A DNA stretch of 64,000 nt from Actinomyces sp. oral taxon 170 str. F0386 (GCF_000195595.1 NZ_GL882539.1:59124-123123); one strand, 5' to 3'. Numbered from the stretch's first letter, positions 19,008 to 28,452 are shown. Made by a program: numbers and translations. The notes: generated from the sequence alone by a model not told the origin.

Positions 19008-19663
19008 GCGCCTTCCAAGGACTGCCGGTGGGCCTGTTCGAGTTCTTCGCCGAACTGGAGCAGGACAACTCGAAGGACTTCTGGAACGCCAACAGGCAGC
19101 GATGGCAGCAAGACGTGAAAGCACCCATGAGTGCACTGGTTGACGAGCTCTCCACCGAGTTCGGCCCGTTGCGTATGTTCCGCCCCAACCGCGACCTACG
19201 CTTCGCCCGAGACAAGTCCCCTTACAAGCTCTGGACAGGCGCCACCAGCACTCCTGACGCCACCGGCGGCATCGGCTACTACCTCAGCGTGTCGACCACC
19301 GGTATCACCACCGGTTACGGAGCCATGCGGATGACCGCCGACCAGCTCCGCCGCTTCCGGGACGCCATCGACGCCGACGTCACCGGACCCCGGTTCGAGG
19401 AGATCACCCAACAGCTCTCCGCACAGGGGCTGCCCGTCACTCCCGGAGCCGATCAGCCACTGAAGAACGCGCCGCGTGGCTGGCCGATAGACCATCCCCG
19501 CATCCACTTCCTCAGGTGGAAAGGAGCGGCAGTCGTTCAAGAGTGGACCACCGGCACCTGGATGCACACCCCTCAGGCACGCGAGAGAATCCGAGACGTC
19601 TGGGCCGCCGCCGAGCCTCTCAAAGCCTGGCTCGACGTGCACGTCTCCCAGCACAACCACTGA
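19004..19663 (+). CDS. DUF2461 family protein
   Basis: A 219-residue member of the DUF2461/TIGR02453 family. Family hallmarks are FEFFAELEQDNSKDFWNANR (about 11-30), RPNRDLRFARDKSPYKLW (about 61-78) and GGIGYYLSVS. The biochemical function of the family is unknown. It is the last gene of the arsR operon, with a 4-bp overlap with the TfoX gene. No signal peptide. Confidence 0.9.
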   Translation: MSAFQGLPVGLFEFFAELEQDNSKDFWNANRQRWQQDVKAPMSALVDELSTEFGPLRMFRPNRDLRFARDKSPYKLWTGATSTPDATGGIGYYLSVSTTGITTGYGAMRMTADQLRRFRDAIDADVTGPRFEEITQQLSAQGLPVTPGADQPLKNAPRGWPIDHPRIHFLRWKGAAVVQEWTTGTWMHTPQARERIRDVWAAAEPLKAWLDVHVSQHNH

Positions 19664-19731
19664 CCAGTGAGCGGCCAGCAGTCGTGTGTCGGAGAGTCGG
19701 TTCAGGGGACTTCGTCACATCGTGAGCGGAG

Positions 19732-19740
19732 TTATCCACA
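19732..19740 (+). promoter_or_regulatory. Perfect DnaA box TTATCCACA
   Basis: Exact match to the consensus TTATNCACA in intergenic DNA. Confidence 0.55.
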
Positions 19741-20095
19741 AGCCGTGTCCACAGGCTTGTGCAGGGGTGTGTGGGTTCTTGGGATGTCGCCACTCCCCCT
19801 GTGCACAGGACCCGTTCGAGACCTCCAACCCGGGTGAGCGATCACGCTGGAGGCTTCCCACAAACGCCGCCACGGACCTTGAGCCATCATCGCTATAGAC
19901 AGAGTTTTGGCTGAAAAGACAGGGAAACCATCCGATCAGTCGGGCCTTGTCCGCGGGATTCCAAGGGCCACGACCCCGGCGGCAGTGACTGCACATTCTT
20001 CATCGTCGTGCAACTCGAACGTAACCGCTCCGGAGAGGTCCGGGCAAGGAGTCACCCCGCCCTCTCCACAGTTCTACACAGGCCCGACGCGGATC

Positions 20096-20104
20096 TGTGG
20101 ATAA
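20096..20104 (-). promoter_or_regulatory. Perfect DnaA box TTATCCACA, opposite strand
   Basis: Reads TGTGGATAA on the plus strand. It lies 364 bp from the first box, in inverted orientation. Confidence 0.55.
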
Positions 20105-20181
20105 CTCGGAGGGACGGGGTGTCCTGGTTCTCCCCCTTGATGGCCGTCAGGGACGGCGCGGCCGAGGCGGGCCCAGCGGCG

Positions 20182-20904
20182 TCAGACAGCCAGCAGCGAG
20201 TCGATGGCGGAATGGAAGATCCCCAGCCCGTCGGTCCCGGTGCGCGGGCCGGCCTGCGAGCCGGGACCGAAGCCGGGCTCGACGGCGTGCTCGGGGTGAG
20301 GCATGAGGCCGACGACGTTGCCTCGCTCATTGCGCACGCCGGCGATGTCACGGGCCGAGCCGTTGGGGTTGTCCACGTAGCGGAAGACGACGAGTCCCTC
20401 GCCCTCAAGACGGTCGAGATCCTCGGGTGAGGCGATGAAGTTGCCCTCCCCGTTCTTCATGGGGACGATGATCTCCTCCCTGTCCGTGAACCGGTTGGTC
20501 CAGGCGGTCTGCGCGTTCTCGATGCGCAGGCGCTGCTCGACGCAGATGAAGCGCTGGTTCGCGTTGCGCAGGAGGGCGCCGGGCAGGAGGTGGGCCTCGG
20601 CGAGGATCTGGAAGCCGTTGCAGATGCCGAGCACCGGCATGCCGCGCTCGGCGGCAGCCACGACCTCCTCCATGACGGGGGCGAAGCGGGCGATGGCACC
20701 GCAACGCAGGTAGTCGCCGTAGGAGAAGCCTCCGGGGACGACGACGGCATCCACCCCGCGTAAGTCGGCATCCTTGTGCCACAGGCTCACCGGCTCGGCA
20801 CCCGCCAGGCGCACGGCGCGGGCGGCGTCGACGTCGTCGAGGGTTCCGGGGAAGGTGATAACGCCGATCCGGGCAGCGGGAGAGGTACTGAGAGAGTCGC
20901 TCAC
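20182..20904 (-). CDS. purQ: Phosphoribosylformylglycinamidine synthase subunit PurQ
   Basis: Glutaminase subunit of FGAM synthase; releases ammonia from glutamine for PurL. Class I amidotransferase fold, 240 residues: [17 protein letters not shown] near the start, [17 protein letters not shown] (about 55-71), nucleophile Cys in [11 protein letters not shown], and catalytic His-Glu in [10 protein letters not shown] near the end. Begins at GTG 20904, 3 nt after the purS stop, with GAGG inside the end of purS, so the two are co-translated. No strong terminator is seen after it. Confidence 0.96.
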   Translation of the reverse strand: MSDSLSTSPAARIGVITFPGTLDDVDAARAVRLAGAEPVSLWHKDADLRGVDAVVVPGGFSYGDYLRCGAIARFAPVMEEVVAAAERGMPVLGICNGFQILAEAHLLPGALLRNANQRFICVEQRLRIENAQTAWTNRFTDREEIIVPMKNGEGNFIASPEDLDRLEGEGLVVFRYVDNPNGSARDIAGVRNERGNVVGLMPHPEHAVEPGFGPGSQAGPRTGTDGLGIFHSAIDSLLAV

Positions 20905-20907
20905 GGC

Positions 20908-21162
20908 TCAGGCCTCCTCATCGGCGGCCACGGAGACAACGTCCTCGATGATCGGGTTGGACAGGAGGGTGTCGGCGGCCTCGCGGGCGGCGACCAGGTG
21001 CTCCTCGGTGACGGGTCCCTCCACGCTCAGCTCGAAGCGGCGGCCCTGGCGCACGCCGGTGAACTGGTCGAACCCGAGGCGGGGAAGGCTCCCGACGACG
21101 GCCTTGCCCTGGGGGTCAAGGATCTCGGGCTTGGGCATGACCTCGACGACGATGCGTCCCAT
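20908..21162 (-). CDS. purS: Phosphoribosylformylglycinamidine synthase subunit PurS
   Basis: An 84-residue adaptor that bridges PurL and PurQ in the FGAM synthase complex. It matches the family's length and pattern: MGRIVVEVMPKPEILDPQGK at the start, then GRRFELSVEG, and the LLSNPIIEDV motif near the end. The ATG at 21162 has GAGGAG upstream. First gene of the purS-purQ unit. Confidence 0.95.
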   Translation of the reverse strand: MGRIVVEVMPKPEILDPQGKAVVGSLPRLGFDQFTGVRQGRRFELSVEGPVTEEHLVAAREAADTLLSNPIIEDVVSVAADEEA

Positions 21163-21250
21163 GGGTGCTCCTCAGATAAGGCGGGATGAGTGCGCAGCCA
21201 AGACTACCCGGACTTGGCCAGGGGCATTCGTCCGGCCGGCTCGCGCCGGC

Positions 21251-23230
21251 TCAGACCTGTCCGAGCCACTCACCGGCCAGGCGGATCGCGACGATTCCGC
21301 CCAGCGTCAGGGCGGCGGTGGCGATGAGCCAGCTCGGTCCCAGGATGAGAGCGACGACGGCACAGACCACCGCGCTGGCGAGCATAAAGCCGCCCACCGC
21401 CCCGGCCACGCCAGCAGGGGCGTGGGTCGACTGGTCGACGGTGGAGGTTCCCATGATCGGCTTGGGGGCGGAGTCCACGGTGGGGGCCGTCTCGTCGCCG
21501 CGCTCGGAGGTGCCGAGCAGGAACGGGCCGCGAGCACGTGCCACCAGCCGGTCGGGGTCGTTGACCTTGACGGTCCCGGTGGTCAGGCCCGCGGCGGCGT
21601 CGAGCACGCCGGGCTTCCAGCGCTCGGCCTCGCGGCGCACCGGGGTGCCTCCCGCCCAGGCCAGGTAGCCGGCCGCAGCCACCAGCCCGGCCCCACCGAG
21701 AACCGCGACGAGCCACGGCGGGATCCACAGGTGGCCGGCCTCAGCGTTGCGGGCCAGGTTCATGGCGGAGACGGTGGCCAGGACCAGGCCCAGCAGGGCG
21801 AAGGCGACTCCGGCCAGGCGCTGCTTGCGCAACGCCGCGGGCCAGGGGGACCGGGTGCGGCTGCTGGAGCTCTTGGCGGGTCCACGGCCCACTCCCCAGT
21901 CGGTGCCGGAGGAGGAACGGCGGGGGCCACGCCCTTTGGCGGGTCCGCGGCCCACCCCCCAATCGGTGCCGCCCTGCGCCTTGATCTCCTCGGCGTCCAG
22001 GGCGTTGGTGGCCGCCTCCCAGGCGCTGGACTCGGCCAGGATGCCGGCGTCCTCCTCGGGTTCGGGGGCGGCAGCCGGGCCGGCGGGCATGGTGCCGGCA
22101 GTGCCGGCAGCGACATTGGCAGTGGCCTGGGGCGCCGCGGCGGGGGCGGCACCGGAGGAGGCCGTGGGCCGAGCCTGGTACCCGTAGCCGCTGGGAGATG
22201 GCGCTCCGGCGCCGGGGGTCTCAGCGGGGGCCGCGGGAGCGGACGGTGGTGGCGCATCGGCACCGGAGGCGCTGCCGGCGCTGGAGGAGGTGGTGGGCAC
22301 AGCCGTGGGGCGGCCCTGGGAGATGGTGAAGACGCGGGTGGTGGTGGCTCCGGATCGGGGCGCGTCGTTCGGTCCGTCGACGGCGGTGGGGCGCACGACG
22401 GGTCGCGGGGAGCGGCCGTCGTTGACGACGCCGGCAGCGGGCCTTCCCTGCTGGGTGCTAGCAGTGGCCACGGAGCTGGTGGCTGCGGACGTGGCACTCT
22501 CGGGAGCGGGCTCAACGGGCTCGCCTCGGTCCTCGGAGGCATCGTCGAGGCCGTTGTCGTCACCGTCCGACACCGGCCTCTCGCCCAGGGCGTCGCCTGC
22601 TGCCTCGGTCGCGGTGTCATCCGCCGCACCGGCCTCGGCGTCGTCGACGGCGTCAGCGGCCGCAGTGCGAGTCACGGCGTCATCCGCTGCGCCGCCGTCC
22701 GCAGCGGTGCGCTGATCGGGCCCTGAGGACTCTTCAAGAGCGCTCTCCGGAGCGCTTGCCGTCGCGCTGGGCCCGCGTCCGTAACCTCGGCCGTCGCGCA
22801 CGGAGACCGGGGAGGCGGGAGAGCCGGCGGACAGGGCGGAGCCGGCCCAGCCGGAGTCGTCCCCGGCGGCGTCGGCCAGGTCGATGGCGATGGCGGCGTC
22901 GACGGCGTCGGCGGTTCCCGAGGCGATGGCCTGGGCGGCCGCCGAGCGCATGTCCTCCTCCGTCATGACCGCGGCGCTGCTTGCGCTGCCGGCCTCGCCG
23001 ACTCTTCTGGCGCCGTCGGCCGAGCCGGCAGCGGATGTGGCGGAGACGCCGGAGGCGGCCGAGGCGACTGAGCCGGTGGAGGCGGGGTTGTTGCTGGGGC
23101 GGACGACCTCAAGCCGCCCGCTGCCGCCCGGCCGAGTGGCGGCGTTCTTCGGACGCGGGGCCTTCTTGGGCATGATGCCCCAGTTGACGGGGCCCTGCTC
23201 GTTGTCGGGACGTCGGTCACGGGGAGTCAT
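21251..23230 (-). CDS. Large low-complexity membrane protein with GTDWGVGRGPAK repeats
   Basis: A 659-residue protein I do not recognise. Residues 1-400 are low-complexity Ala/Ser/Asp/Gly/Pro and probably disordered. A 12-residue motif, GTDWGVGRGPAK, occurs twice (about 425-460), and a related NWGIMPKK sits near the N-terminus. Two hydrophobic pairs follow, about 480-535 and 595-650. With no signal peptide, the long N-terminal tail should be cytoplasmic. It is coupled by an ATGA overlap to the upstream membrane gene, which is itself coupled to purC. It looks like the membrane partner of that protein, but no function can be assigned. Confidence 0.75.
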   Translation of the reverse strand: MTPRDRRPDNEQGPVNWGIMPKKAPRPKNAATRPGGSGRLEVVRPSNNPASTGSVASAASGVSATSAAGSADGARRVGEAGSASSAAVMTEEDMRSAAAQAIASGTADAVDAAIAIDLADAAGDDSGWAGSALSAGSPASPVSVRDGRGYGRGPSATASAPESALEESSGPDQRTAADGGAADDAVTRTAAADAVDDAEAGAADDTATEAAGDALGERPVSDGDDNGLDDASEDRGEPVEPAPESATSAATSSVATASTQQGRPAAGVVNDGRSPRPVVRPTAVDGPNDAPRSGATTTRVFTISQGRPTAVPTTSSSAGSASGADAPPPSAPAAPAETPGAGAPSPSGYGYQARPTASSGAAPAAAPQATANVAAGTAGTMPAGPAAAPEPEEDAGILAESSAWEAATNALDAEEIKAQGGTDWGVGRGPAKGRGPRRSSSGTDWGVGRGPAKSSSSRTRSPWPAALRKQRLAGVAFALLGLVLATVSAMNLARNAEAGHLWIPPWLVAVLGGAGLVAAAGYLAWAGGTPVRREAERWKPGVLDAAAGLTTGTVKVNDPDRLVARARGPFLLGTSERGDETAPTVDSAPKPIMGTSTVDQSTHAPAGVAGAVGGFMLASAVVCAVVALILGPSWLIATAALTLGGIVAIRLAGEWLGQV

Positions 23231-23931
23231 GAGATCACCTGTCCCAGGATGGAGGCGAGCCCCAGGGCCACGAGCACGAAGCCGGTGGCGCCGAGCAGGA
23301 GCTGGCCGACACGGATGAGGGTCTCGCCGGTGGAGGTCCCGGCCAGGCGCTCGTCGGCCGCGCGCCCGAAGGATGTCGCGGCCAGCGCGGTGGTGACCGG
23401 GCCGGAGACCACGTCGAGCGTGGTCAGCTCGCGTCGGCCGGTCGACTCGGGGACCAGCACCTTGGTCCCCGGCACGGTAAGCGTGGCCAGATCGGTTCCG
23501 GGCTGAGCCACGCCGGCGTCGTCGGATCCGGAGCCGCGCTGCGAGGACTGGGAGCCTCTGCTCGCCTTGCCCTTGGGACTCCTGCCGCTCGTCGCGCTCG
23601 CGGCCTTCTTGGGGGACTCGGCCTGCTGACGGGCCTGAGCCGCGCGGACCCGGTTACGCTCCAGCCGCAGGCGGGGGGCATTAACCACCAGAGAGCGGGC
23701 GGAGAGCCTCAGGGAGGCGAGCATGCCGAGCCCTACGAGGATGAGAGCGGTTCCACCCAGGACGCGGGAGGTCCCGGTGACCCCGAGGGCGGAGGTGATG
23801 GCGGCCGACAGCGCCAGGACGATGGTCAGGACAGTGAGGCCGACGAGAGCGTAGAAGCCCGGCCCCGGTTTGAAGGCGCGGGTGGTGGCACTCATATCAG
23901 GGACGTCTGAGGTGGAAGAGGTCGTGGTCAT
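23227..23931 (-). CDS. Membrane protein of unknown function, coupled to purC
   Basis: 234 residues. Two hydrophobic segments near the N-terminus (about 26-48 and 57-75), then a positively charged Ala/Lys/Ser-rich stretch (about 90-140), a globular portion with [15 protein letters not shown], and a C-terminal hydrophobic segment (about 208-230). Not recognised. It overlaps purC by 4 bp on its 5' side and the large membrane gene by 4 bp on its 3' side, so purC and both membrane genes form one coupled operon. Its overall plan (paired helices around a charged linker) resembles its downstream neighbour. Confidence 0.75.
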   Translation of the reverse strand: MTTTSSTSDVPDMSATTRAFKPGPGFYALVGLTVLTIVLALSAAITSALGVTGTSRVLGGTALILVGLGMLASLRLSARSLVVNAPRLRLERNRVRAAQARQQAESPKKAASATSGRSPKGKASRGSQSSQRGSGSDDAGVAQPGTDLATLTVPGTKVLVPESTGRRELTTLDVVSGPVTTALAATSFGRAADERLAGTSTGETLIRVGQLLLGATGFVLVALGLASILGQVIS

Positions 23932-24878
23932 GACAGCTCCAGGGGGCGGCCGGTCAGTCGCTCGTAGGCCTCGAGGTAGCGGGCCCGGGTCCGCTCGACG
24001 ACGACATCGGGCAGGGCCGGAGGCTCCTGACCGCTGCCGCGGTCCCAGCCGGAGGCCGACGAGGTGAGCCAGTCGCGCACGTACTGCTTGTCGAAGGAGG
24101 GGGTGACCCGGCCGGGTTCCCAGGCGTCGGCGGGCCAGAAGCGGGAGGAGTCGGGGGTGAGGACCTCATCGCCCAGGACCAGGGAGCCGCTGGCATCGGT
24201 GCCGAGCTCGAACTTGGTGTCGGCCAGGATGATGCCGCGCTCGCCGGCGACCTGGGCGGCCCGGGTGTAGAGGGCCAGGGTCGTCCCGCGCAGGGCGGTG
24301 GCGGCCGTCTCTCCCACCATGTGGGTGACGCGTTCGAAGGTGACGTTCTCGTCGTGCTCGCCGAGCTCGGCCTTGGCGGCCGGGGTGAAGATCGGCTCGG
24401 GCAGGCGGGAGGCCTCAGTCAGGCCCTCGGGCAGGGGCACGCCGCACACGGACCGGTTCTCCTGGTACTCGGCCAGGCCCGAGCCGGTGAGGTAGCCGCG
24501 GGCCACGCACTCCACGGGGTACATGTCCAGCCGCCGGCAGATCATGGCGCGCCCGGCGACCTGATCGGGAACGTCGAGGGAGACGAGGTGGTTCGGGACG
24601 ACGTCGGCGAGCTGCTCGAACCACCAGGCGCTCAGGGCGGTGAGGACTCTGCCCTTGTCCGGGATCGGGGTGGACAGGATGTGGTCGTAGGCGCTGATGC
24701 GGTCCGAGGCGACCACGAGGAGCACGTCCTGACCGGCCCAGGGCCCCTCGGCGGTGGGCACGTAGACGTCCCGGACCTTGCCGCTGGAGCGGTGCTCCCA
24801 GCCTGGGACGGCGGGGGCCTGAGAGGCGGGTGCTGGGGCTCCGGGGTTGACGGAGGCGGAGCTCGCGGGCTGAGTCAT
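23928..24878 (-). CDS. purC: Phosphoribosylaminoimidazole-succinocarboxamide synthase
   Basis: SAICAR synthetase: ATP-dependent ligation of CAIR with aspartate, eighth step of de novo purine synthesis. The 316 residues match the monofunctional actinobacterial/yeast-like class. Motifs are [10 protein letters not shown] (about 31-40), [20 protein letters not shown] and [10 protein letters not shown] (about 205-214). First gene of an operon with two downstream membrane proteins. A purine-rich GGATGGGGG stretch precedes the ATG. Confidence 0.96.
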   Translation of the reverse strand: MTQPASSASVNPGAPAPASQAPAVPGWEHRSSGKVRDVYVPTAEGPWAGQDVLLVVASDRISAYDHILSTPIPDKGRVLTALSAWWFEQLADVVPNHLVSLDVPDQVAGRAMICRRLDMYPVECVARGYLTGSGLAEYQENRSVCGVPLPEGLTEASRLPEPIFTPAAKAELGEHDENVTFERVTHMVGETAATALRGTTLALYTRAAQVAGERGIILADTKFELGTDASGSLVLGDEVLTPDSSRFWPADAWEPGRVTPSFDKQYVRDWLTSSASGWDRGSGQEPPALPDVVVERTRARYLEAYERLTGRPLELS

Positions 24879-25210
24879 ACCCCCATCCTGCCATCGGCGG
24901 GCGCCCTGTGTCCGATTCCGACCGGCGGCGTCGGCTGTGCGAGTACACGGGACGAACGCTCCATCACACCGCGGAATGGCACCGCAAAGTCCGAGCTAAA
25001 CCGACCGCCGTCGCGATCGCCCACCGGAGCAAATCCGACCGGAGGGCGGGCGGTGGCATCAGGCAGGTCACGTTCTGATCACGGGGTGGCACAACGCTGA
25101 TGTGGGTCAACATCGAGCCCCGCACGCGCTGAGGCACGCGCGGCGGGATCCGGCGGTGGGCCTCAGAAATTGTCGCGGCCTGTGGAGTTGCTCTCGGAAG
25201 AAGTGGGGAT
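24879..25210. other. Intergenic stretch between purC and purD
   Basis: About 330 bp. No gene, hairpin or riboswitch-like structure is evident. It should hold the purC promoter and the 3' end of the purD transcript. Confidence 0.5.
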
Positions 25211-26482
25211 CTACTCGCTGGTACCGGCGCCGGCGGCGCGGGCGATGTCGGTGCGGTACTGGGCGCCCTCGAGGTCGATGCGCTCCACGGCCTCGTAGGC
25301 GCGCGTCCGCGCCTCCTCCACACTGCCGCCCAGGGCGACCACGGACAGGACGCGCCCGCCGGTGGCCACCAGCTCGCCGCGCTCGGTGGTGCCGGTGCCG
25401 GCGTGCAGAACATGGACGTCGTCGAGCTCCTCGGCGGCCTCGACCCCCGTGATGGCGCCGCCGGTCGTCACGGTCCCGGGGTAGCCGGGGGCGGCGATGA
25501 CGACATCGACGGCGCTCTGCTCGGACCAGGTGGGCTCGGGTGCCTCGGCCAGGGCGCCGGTGGCGGCGGCGTGGAGCAGCTCGGGCAGCGAGGAGGTCAG
25601 GCGGGCCAGGACGGCCTGGGTCTCGGGGTCGCCGAAGCGCACGTTGAACTCGACGACGCGCAAGCCACGACTGGTCAGGGCCAGGCCGCAGTAGAGCAGG
25701 CCGATGAAGCTGGTGCCGCGGCGGGCCATCTCGTCGACGACGGGCTGGGCGACCTCGCGCACCACCTGCTCGGCAAGGTCGGCCGGCGCCCAGGGCAGGG
25801 GCGAGTAGGCGCCCATGCCGCCGGTGTTGGGGCCGGCATCGGCGTCGAGGAGACGCTTGAAGTCCTGGGCGGGGGCCAGAGGGCGGACGGTGGCGCCGTC
25901 GCACACGCAGAACAGGGAGGCCTCGGGCCCGTCGAGGTAGTCCTCGACGACGACGCGGCCGCCGCCCCGGGTCAGGCAGGCACGGCCATGGGCCATGGCG
26001 ACGGGGCGCTCATCGGTGACGACGACGCCCTTGCCGGCGGCCAGACCGTCCTCCTTGACGACGTAGGGGGCCCCGAAGCGGTCCAGGGCGGAGGTCAGCT
26101 CGGCCTCGGTGGCGCACACGGCGGCCTCGGCGGTGGGTACGCCGGCGGCGGCCATGACCTCCTTGGCGAAGGCCTTCGAGCCCTCCAGGCGGGCGGCCTC
26201 AGCGCTGGGACCGAAGCAGGGGATCCCCGCATCACGCACGGCGTCGGCGACACCGGCCACCAGGGGCGCCTCGGGACCGACGACGACGAGGTCCGCCCCC
26301 ATCTGGGTGGCCAGGGCCACGACCTCCTCGGGGATGCAGGGGTCGATGTTGAGGTTCGTGGCGATGGCCGCGGTCCCGGGGTTGCCGGGGGCGACGACGA
26401 GCTCGGTGGTCTGCGGGTCACGGGCGAGGGCACGGGCCAAGGCGTGCTCGCGCGCGCCGGAGCCGAGGAGCAGGATCTTCAC
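25211..26482 (-). CDS. purD: Phosphoribosylamine-glycine ligase
   Basis: GAR synthetase: ATP, glycine and phosphoribosylamine give GAR, the second step of purine synthesis. The 423 residues are the standard length. Features: MKILLLGSGAREHALA at the N-terminus, VVGPEAPLVAG, ATP-grasp core with YVVKEDGLAAGKGVVV (about 134-149), and the metal-site segment VVEFNVRFGDPETQ (about 275-288), the GARS signature. Translation starts at GTG 26482, 6 nt after TAGGCT, so the transcript is probably leaderless. It stands alone, about 330 bp upstream of purC. Confidence 0.97.
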   Translation of the reverse strand: MKILLLGSGAREHALARALARDPQTTELVVAPGNPGTAAIATNLNIDPCIPEEVVALATQMGADLVVVGPEAPLVAGVADAVRDAGIPCFGPSAEAARLEGSKAFAKEVMAAAGVPTAEAAVCATEAELTSALDRFGAPYVVKEDGLAAGKGVVVTDERPVAMAHGRACLTRGGGRVVVEDYLDGPEASLFCVCDGATVRPLAPAQDFKRLLDADAGPNTGGMGAYSPLPWAPADLAEQVVREVAQPVVDEMARRGTSFIGLLYCGLALTSRGLRVVEFNVRFGDPETQAVLARLTSSLPELLHAAATGALAEAPEPTWSEQSAVDVVIAAPGYPGTVTTGGAITGVEAAEELDDVHVLHAGTGTTERGELVATGGRVLSVVALGGSVEEARTRAYEAVERIDLEGAQYRTDIARAAGAGTSE

Positions 26483-26488
26483 GGCGTC

Positions 26489-26494
26489 AGCCTA
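26489..26494 (-). promoter_or_regulatory. -10 hexamer TAGGCT of leaderless promoter for purD
   Basis: TAGGCT on the minus strand, 6 nt before GTG 26482. Confidence 0.6.
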
Positions 26495-26697
26495 GATGAT
26501 GGAGGCCGCATCATGCCCGGAATCGCGGGCACCGGACGTCTTGGCACCGATCCAGTCCAACCAGTTTCTCGGGAGAACCATCCTCACCGCCCTCAACACC
26601 AGGTCCGCTCAGGCGGGTTCCGGGCCGGCGTGGCGCCGGGCGGCAATCTGAGACGGATCGCGGCGGCCGTGCCCCTCAGAAGGCGTAATACAGAGAA

Positions 26698-27480
26698 TCA
26701 AAAAGTGGTGAGCAGGAAGCGTGCGCCATGCGGGTCAGCGACCTCCACCATGCGCCCGAACGTGAAGTCGATGGGCTCAACGACGACGCTCCCGCCGAGC
26801 TCGCGCACCCGCTGGGTGGCGGCGTCGGCGTCCTCGACCCCGAAGTAGATGCGCCAGCGTGAGGGGACCTCCTCGTCCCCGAAGTAGCCGGCCCGTCCGA
26901 CGCCGCTGACGGACCTGCCCCCGACGACGCTCGTGTAGAAGGGCTGCTCCTGGTCGGCGATGGTCAGCCGACGGGTGGACCACCCGGCGGCCTCCCGGTA
27001 GAAGCGCTCGGCCAGCTCCAGGTCGCTGGACAGGACGTCGAACCACACCGGCATCCCGGCCTGGTAGGGGTAGGGACCCTCGCAGTCCGCATCTTCCAGG
27101 AGCCCGACGATGTTGCCGTCGGGGTCGGAGGCGAGGGCGTAGGCCATGGTCTCGGTGACATGAGTGGGCTCCACAACAACACTCCCTCCGGTCCTCTCAG
27201 CGGCGCCGGCTGCGGTGCGGACGTCGTCGACCACGAAGCTCACCCGCCAGCCGGGGTCCCCGTGCACCTCCTCGGCGGGCTCGAAGGAGCCGATGAGCCG
27301 ACCGTCCTGATGCACCTCAGTGGTCAGTGGCTCACCCGGTTCGGCACGGGTGATCTCCCAGCCGAGAAGGTCCCGGTAGAAGGCCGCCGAGGCGTCGATG
27401 TCCGGTGTGTACAGCTCGATCCAGCAGGGAAAGCCGGCAAGGCGCTCAGCGGGCAGGGCATTGGCGGTGGTGTCGGTCAT
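26698..27480 (-). CDS. Double-domain VOC (glyoxalase-like) protein
   Basis: 260 residues with two VOC modules. The first spans about 10-125 (CWIELYTPDIDASAAFYRDL, ending ALASDPDGNIVGLLED). The second spans about 140-258 (VWFDVLSSDLELAERFYREA, ending EVADPHGARFLLTTF). This is the arrangement of the hydroxylase/27-kDa antigen Cfp30B-like group in actinobacteria. Substrate unknown. ATG 27480 is chosen because AAGGAG lies upstream; the frame is open further but without signals. It follows the AraC regulator on the same strand with a gap of about 140 bp and may be its target. Confidence 0.88.
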   Translation of the reverse strand: MTDTTANALPAERLAGFPCWIELYTPDIDASAAFYRDLLGWEITRAEPGEPLTTEVHQDGRLIGSFEPAEEVHGDPGWRVSFVVDDVRTAAGAAERTGGSVVVEPTHVTETMAYALASDPDGNIVGLLEDADCEGPYPYQAGMPVWFDVLSSDLELAERFYREAAGWSTRRLTIADQEQPFYTSVVGGRSVSGVGRAGYFGDEEVPSRWRIYFGVEDADAATQRVRELGGSVVVEPIDFTFGRMVEVADPHGARFLLTTF

Positions 27481-27618
27481 CAGTGGCTCCTTACGTATCC
27501 AGCTGCGTGTCGGGGGACGTTGTGACGCTCCACGACGGTAGGCCGGCCGGCACTCCAAAGACGACTCCGATCCTGCTCTCTTGAGAGGCGCCCCGTTTCG
27601 GACCACCTCAGACGACCG

Positions 27619-28446
27619 TCAGACGACCATCGCCGCCAGGGCCACGAGGACCGCGGGATCCCAGGGGAGGGCGGCGCGCACCGGAAGAGTGACGGCGCCG
27701 ATGACGGGTGCCGACGGGACACGGAGCCTCGCGACGAGAGGGCTTGTGGGGGCCAGGTGTTCGTGGACGCTGGCGCCGTCGGGAAGGATGGTGGCGAGGA
27801 TCCAGGGGGTGCCCGGAACCACGGGCAGCTCCACCTCGTCAATACCGCGACGCAGCGTCCCGGTGGCCGGCAGCCCGCTGGGGACGGGGCGGTGAAAGGT
27901 ACCGACCCACTGATAGGGGGCGGGTCCGAGCGCGCGGCGCATCTCCTCAGGGACTTCCGGGCGGACACGGATCCTCCCCGCAGCCGGCACCAGGAGGCTC
28001 ACGGCCGGCAGGGTTCGCTCGGCGATCCGGTCGGCGATGCGACGCAGGGCGCCGGGCGGGATTCCGACGTCGCGCAGGAAGCGCCGGCTGAAGGTACCCA
28101 CCGAGGTGTAGCCGACTTCGTGACAGGTCTCGGCCACGCCCATCCGGTGGGCGACGAGGAGGTGCTTGGCCTCGTGCAGTCGCCAGGCAGCCAGGTAGTC
28201 CATGGGCGAGGTTCCGACGGCGGCCGTGAAGACCCGGGTGAGGTGGGAGGGGCTGTAGGCGAGGTGCGCCGAGAGATCCCCAATGGTGACCCGATCGCGG
28301 AAATGGTTGCGCAGGTACCGGGTGGCTCGCAGCGCCAGATCGGCGGCGGTCTCGTCGAGCAGCCGACCCATCTGTGCGCCGTCGGCGGCTGGAGCCTCAT
28401 GGGAGGAGCCTGGCGTCATGAGCCCGTCAGGTGAGTACTCGCGCAT
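27619..28446 (-). CDS. AraC-family transcriptional regulator
   Basis: 275 residues with the DNA-binding domain at the N-terminal side (about 35-140), unlike classic AraC. The first HTH is VTIGDLSAHLAYSPSHLTRVF (about 53-73, abbreviated here by its limits). The second includes VAETCHEVGYTSVGTFSRRF (about 104-123), with the family signature. The C-terminal half (about 150-275) is a Val/Pro/Leu-rich possible ligand domain that I cannot assign. The ATG at 28446 follows TAACGT by 6 nt (leaderless). Likely controls the downstream VOC gene and itself; this is inference. Confidence 0.9.
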   Translation of the reverse strand: MREYSPDGLMTPGSSHEAPAADGAQMGRLLDETAADLALRATRYLRNHFRDRVTIGDLSAHLAYSPSHLTRVFTAAVGTSPMDYLAAWRLHEAKHLLVAHRMGVAETCHEVGYTSVGTFSRRFLRDVGIPPGALRRIADRIAERTLPAVSLLVPAAGRIRVRPEVPEEMRRALGPAPYQWVGTFHRPVPSGLPATGTLRRGIDEVELPVVPGTPWILATILPDGASVHEHLAPTSPLVARLRVPSAPVIGAVTLPVRAALPWDPAVLVALAAMVV

Positions 28447-28452
28447 GACGTC

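Larger units (their letters stand above)
19664..20181. other. Gene-free interval with DnaA-box-like motifs
   Basis: About 520 bp between the DUF2461 and purQ stop codons. I see no supported gene. Its composition is less GC-rich than the flanks, and it contains two perfect TTATCCACA boxes in opposite orientation, plus several weaker nearby relatives (TGTCCACAG, TGTGCACAG, TCTCCACAG). Confidence 0.6.

Noticed and set aside
19913-20060. Possible gene fragment with GGSDCTFFIVVQLER
   Set aside because: No start codon with signals, short, and no recognisable family. Treated as chance.
19664-20181. Chromosomal origin, from the DnaA boxes
   Set aside because: No dnaA, dnaN, rpmH or parAB nearby and only two perfect boxes. 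A titration or regulatory site is more plausible.
24879-25210. Purine riboswitch or PurR box near purC and purD
   Set aside because: I found no structure or dyad resembling known purine-responsive elements.
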